A DNA stretch of 64,000 nt from Deinandra increscens subsp. villosa (lineage: Eukaryota; Streptophyta; Magnoliopsida; Asterales; Asteraceae), in NCBI GenBank assembly GCA_039602395.1, contig JBCNJP010000025.1, positions 105,445,604-105,509,603 on the forward strand, in the 5' to 3' direction. The number at the start of each line of letters is the position of its first letter. Within the stretch, counting starts at the first letter, position 1. The notes under the pieces are model-generated. The model saw only the letters and a program-made list of their open reading frames with translations, was not told where the DNA came from and ran no database searches. The position numbers and the translations under genes were made by a program. Below, piece by piece: positions 20,970 to 31,633 of this stretch.

Positions 20970-21350
20970 AAGAATTCTGTCCAGTCCTCTTGTTTATGAG
21001 TTTGAAAACTCCTCATTTGTTTCTTTGACAATACACTCTAAAACGACAAACTTGTGTATCATGTCTTCTTCTGGAGTAATATTATGTCTTGCAAAAGTAC
21101 GTACGTACGTACTACAACGGAAAAGAGAATCAGATGGTTCCTTGTTTTTCCAAACTTGTATGCTGGTGAAAACAGTTTTTATGCCTGGTCAGTCTTATTA
21201 TCTCGTATCAAATAAATTCCTATCAGCAGTAGCAGTAGCAGCAGCAGCAGCAGCTTCACCTGCTGTTTACTCGTCATTGATATTATTTCACAATTGAAAA
21301 GCAACAAACAAAAACACAACATCATCATCATCATCAACATCCTAAAAAGG

Positions 21351-22070
21351 CTAAAAAAACATATTTGGGCATGTGGTTCTGCTGCCACCATAGAGACGAC
21401 AAAGGTTAAATGCAGATATAGTAGACACAATGAGCATGCTTGCATAGACAACTTGATTGTAGAACTTCCCATACATATCACATGGCTTCATCCATTCAAG
21501 TTGTGCTTCTCCAGTTTTAGCAAACGCGGTTGCTTGAGCTGCACTTCCTATTGCGGCCACGGTCATGTATGCCATAGCCTGCAAATTTCGAAACAAAGAT
21601 TATTAAGGATTGGATGCCATTTTCTTTGTTTTTTGTCAAGTAAAATAACGATAAGTTCACATGCATGCATGCATGGATACATGGAATGATGATATGTATA
21701 TTATTATTATTATTATTATTATTATAAAGACAGACAGACAGAGAGAGTAGGGCATACCTGATTAGCAGAAAAAAAAAGCCAGGCCAAGGGTTTGTTGAAC
21801 ATAAGTGTTCCTCGAGCCATACTCAACACACACCTCAACATCTGTACTAGTGAAGAATAGGCTGCAGCTATCCCATTGGCTACCACAAAAAACACAAGGG
21901 ATTTCATGTTTGTGAATCTGGCTTTCTTCTGAATGCTAAAGAGGATTTGGTTGATCTGTAGCCACGAGAACAAGAGTAGCCACAAGCCCAAAACCACAAA
22001 TCATAGTCCTCAATATCAATTCGGCAAGCCTCACCTTCTGATCACCCACACCCAAGTAATAATTATTCAT
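21351..22070 (-). CDS. CASP-like protein (CASPL2-type), one-base frameshift in exon 1
   Basis: Four-pass plasma-membrane protein related to Casparian strip membrane domain proteins. Exon 1 runs 22070-21758 and exon 2 runs 21578-21351, with a GT-AG intron. The start MNNYYLGVGDQKV precedes a first membrane segment with the family's conserved Arg (LAELILRTMICGF). The second segment is KSLVFFVVANGIAA. The third contains AMAYMTVAAIGSAAQA after the junction. The last ends ISAFNLCRLYGG. Expected length is about 179 residues, normal for the family. Near 21950 the frame shifts by one base (an extra C in CAACCAAATCC on the minus strand) between TDQ and QILFSIQKK. This is either a sequencing error or a young pseudogene. 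It converges on the coiled-coil gene, with 381 bp between stop codons. The intron has TTA and GACA repeats. Confidence 0.75.
21662..21750. repeat. microsatellites in CASP-like intron
   Basis: GCAT repeat (about 21662-21675), TTA repeat (about 21699-21726) and GACA/GA repeat (about 21729-21748) crowd the intron next to the splice donor. Confidence 0.85.
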
Positions 22071-22121
22071 ATTTCACTTTTATTTTCACACACAAAACAA
22101 CACAACACCAACACCTTACCT

Positions 22122-23388
22122 TTTTTTTTTCGAACGACGATTTCATTAAAACGACCAACCACTAGCAAGACGCTAGAGGCGGCAACAAAACAAGACAAAA
22201 CGAATTACATTTGGAAGTTGAAATCACACAACTCCTCCCAACTAATAGTACAATTTTTAATCCTATTAGTGACCCATAAGAAACTTGAGCTCTTGATGTC
22301 AAGGATGAGATGTTGGATGGAAGTCTTTCTTTTGTTGAAAACCGCATCATTCCTAGCTTTCTAAATGAACCAACACGCCGAGTGAATGATCGACTGAATG
22401 ATAAGGGCCTTTTTGACACCAAAATTTTCAAAATCAGAAAACTTTACGAGATCGCTCACCGAGAAACAAATGATCGACGATGTCTTGCACCACTTCGATA
22501 TTTCAGCCCAAATGGAGAGAGCAATCCGACAGCCCGTGAAGATATGCTTGACAGATTCATCGTGATCCAGACATAACGGGCATGCAGGAGACGAGACTCG
22601 AATATTTCGCCGCAGCAGGCTGTCGATGGTGGGCAGTCGGCCAAGCAAAGCCCTCCAAACAAGGAGGTTCACCTTAAGGGGATGGCCTTGGGCCAAGACT
22701 GAGGACTGGGCTCAACAGGCCCAATGGATTTGGATAAGATCAACCTTAGGGATTTGATGAAGAACTCAACAGATGGGTCTCCCCTCCAAATCCATTTGTT
22801 ACTATCAAAACAAATGAGTTCCTTGAGTTTGATATTAGCCTTATTAAGCAACCCTTCAATTTTGCAAATGTTGTTCCACACTGCCGAGACAGATTTGTTG
22901 CAAGGAACCCAATTATTCGGCCCATTCGAACTGTGAATCCCGGCCACAACCAATCTCCAAAGGCGTTCCGGTTCAACCATGAAACGCCAAAACCATTTTG
23001 CGAGAAAAGCCCGGTTAATAGACTCGAGAGAATCAAGGCCGGGGCCTCCTTCATCTCTAGGCTTGCAAATTGCTTGTTTACTAACCCAATGAATTTTTTT
23101 CCCTCTTCCATCCCTTGTGTCGATGCTGCCCCAAAGAAAATTGAAGCGTATGCTTTCCGATTTTTGAAGAATCTTAGCCGGAGCCTTATAGAGAGAAAAG
23201 AAATATAAAGGGAGGCTATCAATGGCCGAATTTATAAGAACAATCCTCCCGGCCATTGAGAGATGTTTGGCTATCCAAGAAGAAAGCCTAGATGCAAAAG
23301 CATCGACCACCGGTTTCCACGCATTAATCCTATTTAGATTATCGCCCACAATGAGACCCGAGTACTTTAGGGGCAAAATGTTACCCTC
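22122..23388 (-). mobile_element. LINE (L1-type) 3' part, 5'-truncated, split by LTR element
   Basis: Reads on the minus strand. The remainder lies at 29500 to about 29530, beyond the LTR element. The T run at 22122-22131 is the poly(A) tail. It covers the end of ORF2 only: a thumb-like region, the zinc-binding RVT domain and a C-terminal tail. It lies about 50 bp upstream of the CASP-like start codon, within the likely promoter region of that gene. Confidence 0.85.
22205..23388 (-). pseudogene. LINE ORF2 C-terminal region with zf-RVT
   Basis: The first part, 23388-22680, reads PLKYSGLIVG, SRLSSWIAKHLSMAGRI and FNFLWG, classic plant LINE post-RT sequence. A one-base frameshift near 22678 separates it from the zf-RVT domain (VNLLVWRALLGRLPT, then CPLCLDHDESVKHIFTGC with the zinc-binding Cys/His). 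A TAG at about 22361 interrupts WFI and KARNDAVFNKR. The natural stop is near 22205. Dead copy. Confidence 0.8.
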
Positions 23389-23852
23389 TGTAGAGGCTAG
23401 ATTATGAGGCTTGTAATATTAAATAAGTTGGGATGGGCTTAGAGGGTTTAACTAGATTAGTAAGCTAGTTTATGATTGGGTTTGGGTTTGGGTTTACTAT
23501 TGAGTTTATGATCCACAAGGGGCCCAATAGTAAACCCATTAGGGATCCTATATAAACCCCATGTGGTTCTCCATTGTAGGTTGATCATTCAAGTGAGTTT
23601 ACGATCCATAGAGAGAAACCAGAGGTGTTTACGATCCATTGGTGTTTACGATCGTAAACCCGAGAGAGAGGTGTTTACGATTTGTGTATTTGTACCCGAC
23701 AAGTTTTCTTGTGTGCAAAGATCAAGTTTGTTATTGTTTAATCATCGTTTTCTTGTGTTCTCTTCATCTCTATTCTTGAATCAATCACCTACGAGGATTC
23801 CGCACTCGTTTGTGATAGAATATCGTGATTAGTTGTTAATCTCGGACCTACA
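23389..23852 (+). repeat. 5' LTR (464 bp)
   Basis: Has TATATAAA at 23549-23556. Contains four GTTTACGAT copies, three more than the 3' LTR. Confidence 0.95.
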
Positions 23853-24420
23853 ATTGGTATCAGAGCCAAGAATCTTAGATTCGAGGCTCTCACGATATAG
23901 ATTCAAGTGTTTTGCTGAGTTTTTGTTCGAGTTTTGTTGAAGATTCGAAGGTTTCAGGGAGTTTACGATTGTAGCTGCTGCTGTTCGTCGAGTTTCAGGA
24001 GTTTACGATAGCTTTTTCTGGGTTTTTAGTGTGTTTGCGACTGAGTTGGTTGAAGATCAGCTGTGTTTTCTGGGTTTTCAGCGTGTTTACGACCTAATCT
24101 GTTGAAGATCTGTTGAGATTTCTGGGTTTTGGTTGAAGATTGCCTGTTTACGACCCGAAGAAAGTTGTTCACGATTGTACTTGTTGGTTGTACTCGAGTT
24201 TACGACTTTGCAGAATCGTAAAGGGTGTTTACGACATTTTCAGATCGGAAATAGGTGTTTACGACTTTGTTTTTATCGGAAACGGTGTTTACGACCGCCG
24301 GGATCGTAATCGTTAATCGTAATCACGTTTACGATTATTTTAAGGCGGTTAAGGTGTTTACGATCTGTGTTTACGACCCGGAGGAGATTACGATCGTAAA
24401 CAGGGTTTACGATCGGAAAC
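23595..24420 (+). repeat. GTTTACGA motif array across LTR end and leader
   Basis: At least 16 exact copies of GTTTACGA, plus variants (GTTTGCGA, GTTCACGA) and a palindromic arrangement GTTTACGATCGTAAAC near 23643. They are irregularly spaced from the LTR through the untranslated leader up to about 24415. Confidence 0.9.
23855..23867 (+). other. primer-binding site of SIRE-like element
   Basis: TGGTATCAGAGCC begins two bases after the LTR end, complementary to initiator methionine tRNA. Confidence 0.9.
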
Positions 24421-24714
24421 AGGTTTTGCGGCAAAAAGTCACCTTTTTCTCACTTTCACGGAAACGGGCGTAACTTTTGACTCGTTTGGAGTTAGAAGCT
24501 CAAATTTTTACACGACGTTCGTGACAACAAGCCCCAGAATTACCCCAGACTAACGTCCAGGGGAGCTCGTTTGGACCCCCAAATTCCACTCCGAAGGCCT
24601 CCGTTTTTCAGTTTTAAGTTTTTGATACTATTTTTTTGAATAGTGTTTTTGCCGCTTTTGCCGTTTTTGCAGATTGTTCAAGATTTTCAGAAGCTGCATA
24701 TCTAAAGAAAGAAA

Positions 24715-26004
24715 ATGAGTTCGGTTGAGGACAAGGATGATTTTGAAGCTGAAATTGACAATACTGAGATATGCCCCAATCCTACTTGTGCTCGTATAAT
24801 TCCTGGACTTAGGCAAATTTATAAGAATTATCAATTAGAATTATTTGAGATAAAATGCGAGAGGAGTTCTTTTAAGGGTAGATGGGAAAAGAATGAGGAG
24901 AAGGTAAAAGCTCAGAAACTAGACATTGAGAAATATCGGAAGCTAGCAACGGAGAAGACTATCTTACATGATCGGGCTAGGATTGAGATATCTGAGCTTA
25001 CACAGAAACTAAATGAACTGCAACAAAAATTTGATGAGCTGCAAGTCAAGTTTGATTGCAATCAGGAAAGAAATCAGCGAATGCTCTATGCTGGAAAAGA
25101 ATTGTCACATGCTGTTGTGACTGGTCAAGTTGGGAAACACACACCTGGATTTGGATCAGAAAAGACTGATAAGGCCTTGGCTGCAAACAACATTATTCCT
25201 CCACCAGTTCCCAGAGACATTATAGGAATACTTCTTAGTGAGGATCAAGTTGAACGAACCAAGTCAGATTATAAAGAAGCTGCTCCTCCTATTGATAGTG
25301 TCTTGGTTGGAACTACACCATTGACTCAAGAGGAAATAGACAACGAGGCAAACATGACATATGGTGAAGGGAGAATAGAGGACGTATCAAGAGATGATGC
25401 TGAGTGCCAGGAGTATAACAGATGTCATAATTCCAAGTCTGATGATGTTGGGGTAGAGTTGAAACCATACCCTAAAATTGAAACCCCATGCTTGAAAGTT
25501 GTTGACGAAGTCAAAAGGGAAAAGGTGATCTTGACGACACGGCCTGGGGGGAAGATCTTTATGACATCTGGATCTATGTTTGACCAAGAACCAGATGTTG
25601 GGTATGACTTACCATCCTTCTCCTCCAAGTTCAAGGGAATAACTGATGGAGTGGTCGGTGAAGCCAAAGATGAGAAGCCAAAGATCATCATTAAGCATCC
25701 AAGTGTGAAGTTAACAACTGTGGTGAAGAATGAAAAACTCAAGGGAGTGGCTGTGTCTCCCATTTCTTCAGTTGGATCATGCAGTTGTTGTTGTAATTGT
25801 AAGAATGGTGCTTCAACGTCAACGAATCAAGGAAGCACAAAGACGGTTAAGACATGTTCGACGCAGGCTTCGAGGAACCAGCCAAGAGTCAATCTTGGAT
25901 CAGCAAATGGACCAAGGAGGCAGACACAGAGCAAACCAGCTCCATATCAGCCACCAAAGACAAATGGGTACACGTCTGACTTCTATCTAAAGAAGCAGAC
26001 TTGA
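24715..26004 (+). pseudogene. Gag-like protein, first part (429 residues) ending at a nonsense codon
   Basis: ATG at 24715 after a long leader. Residues 50-125 are coiled-coil-like (repeated Lys/Glu/Leu heptads, e.g. LNELQQKFDELQVKF). Acidic and linker regions follow. A Cys-rich patch (CSCCCNCKNG) lies near residue 365. The frame ends with TGA at 26002-26004, directly before FNCGIAGHIARNC. That places the stop at the first Cys of a CCHC zinc knuckle. The codon is one base from TGT/TGC, so this is probably a recent nonsense mutation. Confidence 0.7.
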
Positions 26005-26649
26005 TTTAATTGTGGCATCGCTGGTCATATTGCTAGAAACTGTCTTTATCGCCCCTATGAACCATACTTTCCAAAAAGTCAAAGGGTTTCATCTCAGGAG
26101 TCTGTGAAGTCTAAGCCGATGATGGTGCAGAAACCTAAGGCAATGAAGACTGTTTCTCCTAAGGTTAAACCCTCTGATCAACATTGGGGCGCTGCCAAAG
26201 CTGAAAGAAAATCTTTAAATCAAAACCACAGCTTTCCAAGTTACCAAAATTTTCAAAAACAGGTGAAGAAACCATTTTCAAAGCAATCAAAACTTGAAAA
26301 ACCTAAAGTTACCCCTCCCAAGGTAACTAAAACTGTTTTGAAAAATATTTCTAAAATGCAGAAGGTTGAAATACCTAAAGTCACAACTCAAAAGGTGACT
26401 AAAATAAAAACTGTGTTGAAAAGTGAACTAAAAACGAAGAAGGTTGAAACACCTAAAGTCACAACTCCAAAAGTGACTAAAACAAATGTTAAATCACCTG
26501 GAATTTGGAAGCCAAAAGTCAAGGCAGCTACAACCGAATCATCCCAACTTCCTGATTTTTCAAAGGGGATGTTCTTACAAGAGGTATCTTTCATTGATTC
26601 CTCAGGTGTACCCAGAAAAACAATGGCCTGGGTACCAATGGCTAACTAA
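26005..26649 (+). pseudogene. Gag-like protein, zinc knuckle and basic tail, after nonsense codon
   Basis: Same frame as the upstream Gag. Begins with the rest of the zinc knuckle (FNCGIAGHIARNC). Then comes a Lys-rich tail with repeated units of the form PKVTTPKVTKT (about 26310-26480), and finally MAWVPMAN with the stop at 26647-26649. Without the TGA the protein would be about 644 residues. Confidence 0.65.
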
Positions 26650-28097
26650 TCTCTCACTCTGTGCAGGAACGATCAAGGAGGATTATCACTAACGTTTTTA
26701 TTACTAATTTGTTTGTTGATAAGTGATTGTTCCAGGTACAGTTTAGGAGACGTATCTTCATGTCATGTCAAGTAATCTATAAATGGAAGGTATGTCTCAT
26801 TGAGAGGTAAAAGGTAAAATATCAGCATGAAAGGTACTGTTCTTAACTTGGTTGTTTGAATGATGAGGCAACAAAGAATGTTTTGAGTCAAACCAAATTT
26901 CCTAAAATTTTCACTTGGTGATTGATTGTTGAAGTGTTTGACTTCAAATGCAATGAAGTGTGCATGTCATGAAACCCAATTTACTAAAATTTTCAAATCA
27001 ATACTTTGAAAGTTAGCGTGGCTAGATATCTTCAAAATTTTGTGTTTTGTTCTTTTAAGTGTGTTTGTGTGTTGTGTTTATTTGTTTTTAAAATAAAGTA
27101 AAAAAAAAAAAAATTTAAATGAAAAATGATGTTCACAAGATTGTGACATTAAAAATCAAAAAGCAAGGGGAAGAAATGTAAAGATGAAGAAAAAGTTGAC
27201 CCCTCAAAAATAGTGTGCTTTTAAATTTTTAATTGTTTGTGTTTGTGTCTTGTTTTTGAGAAGTTTAGGGGAAGTAAAATGAATGCACGGATTGGAGATG
27301 GCTGACACGCGTAAGGCGGAAGTGAAAGGCAAGCTCCACGGTGATATGCTCGGTAGGCTCGACCTAATCGTATGACCACCAATGAAAGTGCAGTAAACTT
27401 AAAAGATATATATGTTTAGTTTCCCATCCTAGGTTGCATGGTTTAAAAGACTGAGTCCCGACAAAAATGGGTTGAGAGTGGTAATTACCTAGTATTCACT
27501 CTCTCACACGCCATGTCTCTGCTGTCATGACTACACCACATAATAAAATGAAAAAAAAAAATTAAAAAGAAATGAAGAAGAAAAGAGAATAAATAATCAC
27601 TCAGTTGGTCTTCTTTGCGTGCTTAGCGGCCGACCTGATCACCAACTGATGGTTAATGAAATAAGTGGTAGTCATAACGGTGTTGCATGGTTCCTCAAGT
27701 TGGGGGTTTGTGAATCCTCAATAAACTCTGAGGTTGGGTAGGTTTTGCTGTGTACGTTTGGGTGTGGGGACAATTAAACATGACGGTAATAATGTACTAT
27801 ATTAAGCATGACGCATTCGGTTGGGATTAAACGGGTTTGAGTTTAAAGCGGACAAACATACCGGCAATCACCTGGACTAGTCAAGTAACTGAAGCTGAAA
27901 AGGGTTCCTCAGTCAGATTCATACGGTTTGATCCCTTGTAAACTTTCTCATGTTTGGTTTGGTAAGTATTTGTTTAGTTTTTATCTTTCGTGTGTGAGTC
28001 GTTAAGTTCTTTTTAGTGTGTTTTCGTCTTGGCCAGGTTGATTTGAGAAGTCAAAATGTCGTTTCCATGGGTTTTAATGCATGACAATATGCCCCCG

Positions 28098-28345
28098 ACA
28101 GATCTTGCCAAATTTTTAGGGGAAGGAGTATGAGATAATAAGTATTATCCGAAGGGAACTCGAGGATGATACTTATTATCTAATGGAAAAGACTTCCTCC
28201 GTCAGATCTTGACAAATTTTTAGGGGAAGGAGAGGGGATAATAAGTATTATCCGAAGGGAACTCGAGGATGATACTTATTATCCGAAAAGACTTCCATAA
28301 TACATAGTATCCGAAGGGAACTCGAGGATAATATGTATTATCTCA
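28098..28345 (+). repeat. tandem repeats in 3' non-coding region of SIRE-like element
   Basis: Two units of about 105 bp start with CAGATCTTG and share AAATTTTTAGGGGAAGGAG and TATTATCCGAAGGGAACTCG. A shorter third repeat of the GAAGGGAACTCGAGGATAAT core follows. Each unit contains AATAAGTATTATCC opposite GATACTTATTATC, so it can fold back. Confidence 0.85.
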
Positions 28346-29097
28346 GGGGAAGTCCTTAGCTGAGGGGAAGTAATCAGCTAAGGGGAAGTCTTTAGAGGTC
28401 TTGGGTTCAGGGGAAGTTTTATAGAAAACCCGTAATCTATATTAGGGTTTTTGGTTAAAATTATGTTAATTTGAATCAACTGAACAGATGATAATTACCT
28501 CCTAACCCAAAGACCAGTCATCACATGTCTGGTAGTGTATATTTTTTCAAATGTGTGTCAGACAGGTTGATGATAGAAAGATGTTGCTGCTGCTCAAGTT
28601 AAAGAACCAACCGGACAAGACTTCCATCTGGAAAAGCAACTGTTCAGGGGGAAGTTGTTGGTGTCTTTACAAGTTTTCAAAAGCTTCGAAAGTTCTTCAA
28701 AGAAGATGCTCACAAGTTTAGGGGAAGCTGAAGATTTCAAGTCAAATCTTTTAAACAGAAAATGAGAGCAGTCAGAGATCATGAAGTTTGAAGATCAACA
28801 ATCAAGTTCTCCAAAGTTAGGAGGTTTTCAAAATTTACCCTCTAATTTTTGGAGATTCAAGACAGTTACCGAAGATTCAGCAAGAACCAGTTCTTTCAAA
28901 AGAAGCAAGTCATTGAGAATCCTCCATCTCATTAACTTGTTCATTTCAAGAAGTTCGAGCTGATGCTGATCAAGAGGATGTCCCAAGTGCCCGTCATGAA
29001 ACCCATTGAAGATTTCTGCGGAACGAATCTTCATCAGCATCTTTGCCAGCCACTCAAGAAGAAGAATTTCAAAGATCGAAGACATTTAATATCACAA

Positions 29098-29111
29098 GCC
29101 TAGGGGAAGAT
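29098..29111 (+). other. polypurine tract
   Basis: CTAGGGGAAGAT lies immediately before the 3' LTR, the expected position for plus-strand priming. Confidence 0.7.
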
Positions 29112-29499
29112 TGTAGAGGCTAGATTATGAGGCTTGTAATATTAAATAAGTTGGGATGGGCTTAGAGGGTTTAACTAGATTAGTAGGCTAGTTTATGATT
29201 GGGTTTGGGTTTGGGTTTACTATTGAGTTTATGATCCACAAGGGGCCCAATAGTAAACCCATTAGGGATCCTATATAAACCCCATGTGGTTCTCCATTGT
29301 AGGTTGATCATTCAAGTGAGTTTACGATTTGTGTATTTGTACCCGACAAGTTTTCTTGTGTGCAAAGATCAAGTTTGTTATTGTTTAATCATCGTTTTCT
29401 TGTGTTCTCTTCATCTCTATTCTTGAATCAATCACCTACGAGGATTCCGCACTCGTTTGTGATAGAATATCGTGATTAGTTGTTAATCTCGGACCTACA
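29112..29499 (+). repeat. 3' LTR (388 bp)
   Basis: Matches the 5' LTR, but lacks 76 bp between two TTTACGAT copies. Deletion by recombination or slippage between the repeats explains the difference. The LINE resumes after the CCCTC duplication at 29500-29504. Confidence 0.95.
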
Positions 29500-29530
29500 C
29501 CCTCACAGCCGCAAAGACTACCGCTTTCCA
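29500..29530 (-). mobile_element. LINE remainder beyond the LTR insertion
   Basis: The minus strand reads LCGCEGN, which continues into ILPLKYSG across the removed LTR element. The LINE's 5' truncation lies at about 29530. From 29531 to 29850 there is AT-rich DNA with nothing I can name. Confidence 0.5.
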
Positions 29531-29858
29531 CTTTTCATCATTATTAAAACTATTATATAATTATTAATTGATAATAGTTTCTCTCATTTTTTCCGTTTTA
29601 TCATGGATTTGTAACTACCCTTGCTGAAAATAGAAATGGATGCTCTCATTATGTTGACGAGTTCCCAATTCCCATACACCATAACTCACATCATTTTTTT
29701 TTCTTTTCTTTTCTTTTTGCCTATCATTTAATTATTATCTTTTGATGCATTTGTTAACTAACTAAATGAGATATCTTTGCTTTTCAGAACTGAGCATCAT
29801 CATATCATTTGAGAGAAATAATAAGAACATGAATATAGCTTAGCTTTCTGCTACTTAA

Positions 29859-30310
29859 GGCTATGTGTAAAATGGTGTAGTCATAACCTCCCACAACCCC
29901 CTACTCATGATTATGTAATAATTACCTAATTATGTTTTTATATAATTTAACTTTAAACAAAATAAAAACTTCATTAAATCAAAAAATAACATTACATAAA
30001 CTAAAAAAGAACGACATGATCCGAAATAAAAGACACAATCGAAAAAAAGCTTCCATGAAAATTAAAAAAAAAAACACACAACTAGATTCTTAAAAAAAAA
30101 CTAGAGCCCATATCGTTCATTGATTTCCTCTCGGATTTGCAACGTGAGGCTACGGGCGGGTTCTTCTTCGGGGAGTAGTTGCATGAGTCTTGCTAAGTAT
30201 TTTTCTTTTTGTCGAATGTTTACAACAGTAACTTGTTGCGTCTTAATTGACAACAAGCGATTGAATCGCTCCTTTATTTCTTCTCGATGGGCGGTGTAGT
30301 CGGAGGGCGC
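29859..30310 (-). pseudogene. Harbinger-associated Myb/NAM-C-like fragment
   Basis: Starts with TTAA then GGCTATGTGTAA, similar to the terminus at 10967. Minus-strand coding 30309-30103 ends at a TAG and reads KERFNRLLSIKTQQVTVV, YLARLMQLLPEEEPARSL and IREEINERYGL. This resembles the C-terminal domain of the Myb/SANT-like proteins paired with PIF/Harbinger transposases. The N-terminal part is missing; the LINE begins at about 30310. Confidence 0.4.
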
Positions 30311-31390
30311 TCGGTGGAATTAGAAAGTTACAGAGCATTCGGTTGAATTTATTTTATGGGGGTGGAGATGGCTCGGCGAAAAAGATCCACGGGTGAATAA
30401 GGATACGGTGTGCAAGCCTAAGGTGGATTGGGGTCTAGGCTTGGTTCCTCTTCAAGTTGCTAATAACTGTTTCTTGGTTAAATGGATTTGGAAGTTCAAA
30501 GAAGATCCTTCTAAACTATGGTGCAGGGTTATAGCTAGTCTCCATGGGACTGGGAATCGATCGATTTTCATTCCGCGTAGAAGGGGTCTCACCGGTGTTT
30601 GGAATAGCCTGTTGGGGGGGGGGGGGGGTTTGGAAAGATTGCATAAGGCCGGGGTCATGTTGAAGGAGCTGATTTTCGAGGAGCAGAGGAGGCTGTGTTG
30701 CTGTGTTGGAAGGGTGATGTTTCCGGGGAGTTTTTGGTCCAGTCACTCCGGCTCTTGGTGCAAGGTAAGGGGGTTGGGAATAATTTTGCGAGTTTTGATT
30801 GGTGCAGACTTGTTCCTATTAAAGTCAGTGTGTTAGTTTGGAAAGCCTTCCTTGGTAAATTGGCCACTCGGTCTGCTGTGGTTCGGAGGAATGTCCTCAT
30901 CAGCTCATCTTTATGCCCGCTGTGTGGGGAGTGTGAGGAAACAATTGATCATCCTTTCACGAGGTGTATGGTTGCGGCGTTGGTTTGGCAGGGGGTCATG
31001 CGTCGGTGTAATTTCTGTGGTGTGTTTGCGTTCTCGTTTCTCAATCTTTTGCGGGTCCATATTTTTTGTTCGTGACAGGGAGGAGAAAAGCAGACGGGTG
31101 CAGGCTTTGTTCTACACTGCGATTTGGTGTATTTTGAAGGAGCGTAACGAGGTGGTGTTTAACAAAAAAGTGGTGGGAGCTGATAGAATCTTGAATAATA
31201 CTTGGAGTTTCTGCAGGTTCTGGGTGGAACACAAGGGTGGATCATTGTTTCTGGAGAATGGTTAATTTGTTGTGTCTGTCATGTTGTAGTTGCTTTTCTG
31301 TTGTCTTTTTTGCATTATCTTCTTGGTAATGGTTCGTGATGTTTGTTTTTGGTGTTTGTGGTGTTATATATTATAAGTGCCGTTAAAAAA
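30310..31390 (+). mobile_element. LINE (L1-type) 3' fragment, plus strand
   Basis: 5'-truncated copy. Covers the ORF2 end in several frames and a 3' UTR ending GCCGTTAAAAAA near 31390. The short A tract is compatible with a LINE tail. I did not find a target duplication. Confidence 0.8.
30393..31265 (+). pseudogene. LINE ORF2 C-terminus with zf-RVT, frameshifted
   Basis: Opens with KPKVDWGLGLVPLQ and FLVKWIWKFKEDPSKLW. A run of 13 G at about 30616-30628 lies near one of the frame changes. The zf-RVT domain is at 30700-30995 (GEFLVQSLRL, VSVLVWKAFLGKLATRS, CPLCGECEETIDHPFTRC). Another frame change near 31070 leads into TAIWCILKERNEVVFNKK, ending LFLENG and stop at 31263-31265. Confidence 0.8.
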
Positions 31391-31445
31391 GCTTGAAATG
31401 TGTAAAAGTTAAAAAAAAAAACAAAACATAGTTAATTTATGAAAG

Positions 31446-31629
31446 AAAAGCCAATGAGCCTTTGTCCTAGTGGTCAAGGGGGGAAGTGGTAAGACTTTGT
31501 CTTACCTGGAGGTCTTGGGTTCTATCCCAAGTGTAGGCGGTTCTTGGAGATTTATGGAGTTAGCGTAGGCGATTCTTGAGGATTTATGGAGTTACCTTAA
31601 GAGTAGAATAGATTTAGCCGTTTAAAAAA
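31446..31629 (+). mobile_element. tRNA-derived SINE
   Basis: GTCCTAGTGGTCAAG matches box A and GGTTCTATCCC, about 50 bp downstream, matches box B of a pol III promoter. The body continues with two near-copies of GGCGRTTCTTG...GATTTATGGAGTTA and ends in a short A run at 31622-31629. A clear target duplication was not found. Confidence 0.65.
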
Positions 31630-31633
31630 AAGA

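Larger units (their letters stand above)
23389..29499 (+). mobile_element. SIRE-like Copia-lineage LTR element, gag only, very young
   Basis: LTR 23389-23852 and LTR 29112-29499, both starting TGTAGAGGC and ending CCTACA. The target duplication CCCTC is at 23384-23388 and 29500-29504. The methionine-tRNA primer site follows at 23855. Only Gag-like coding is present; there is no protease, reverse transcriptase or integrase. The 2.4-kb non-coding stretch after Gag (26650-29111) contains tandem repeats. Apart from a 76-bp length difference, I found one substitution between the LTRs (A at about 23462, G at about 29185). It is non-autonomous and would depend on a relative in trans. The SIRE/Maximus assignment rests on Gag style and is tentative. 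Confidence 0.85.

Noticed and set aside
20836..21297. Plus-strand 153-codon frame after exon 5
   Set aside because: It overlaps the real exon 5 in another frame and runs through simple repeats of the 3' UTR.
31446..31520. tRNA gene
   Set aside because: Box A and B are present but there is no acceptor-stem pairing or proper length; it is a SINE head.
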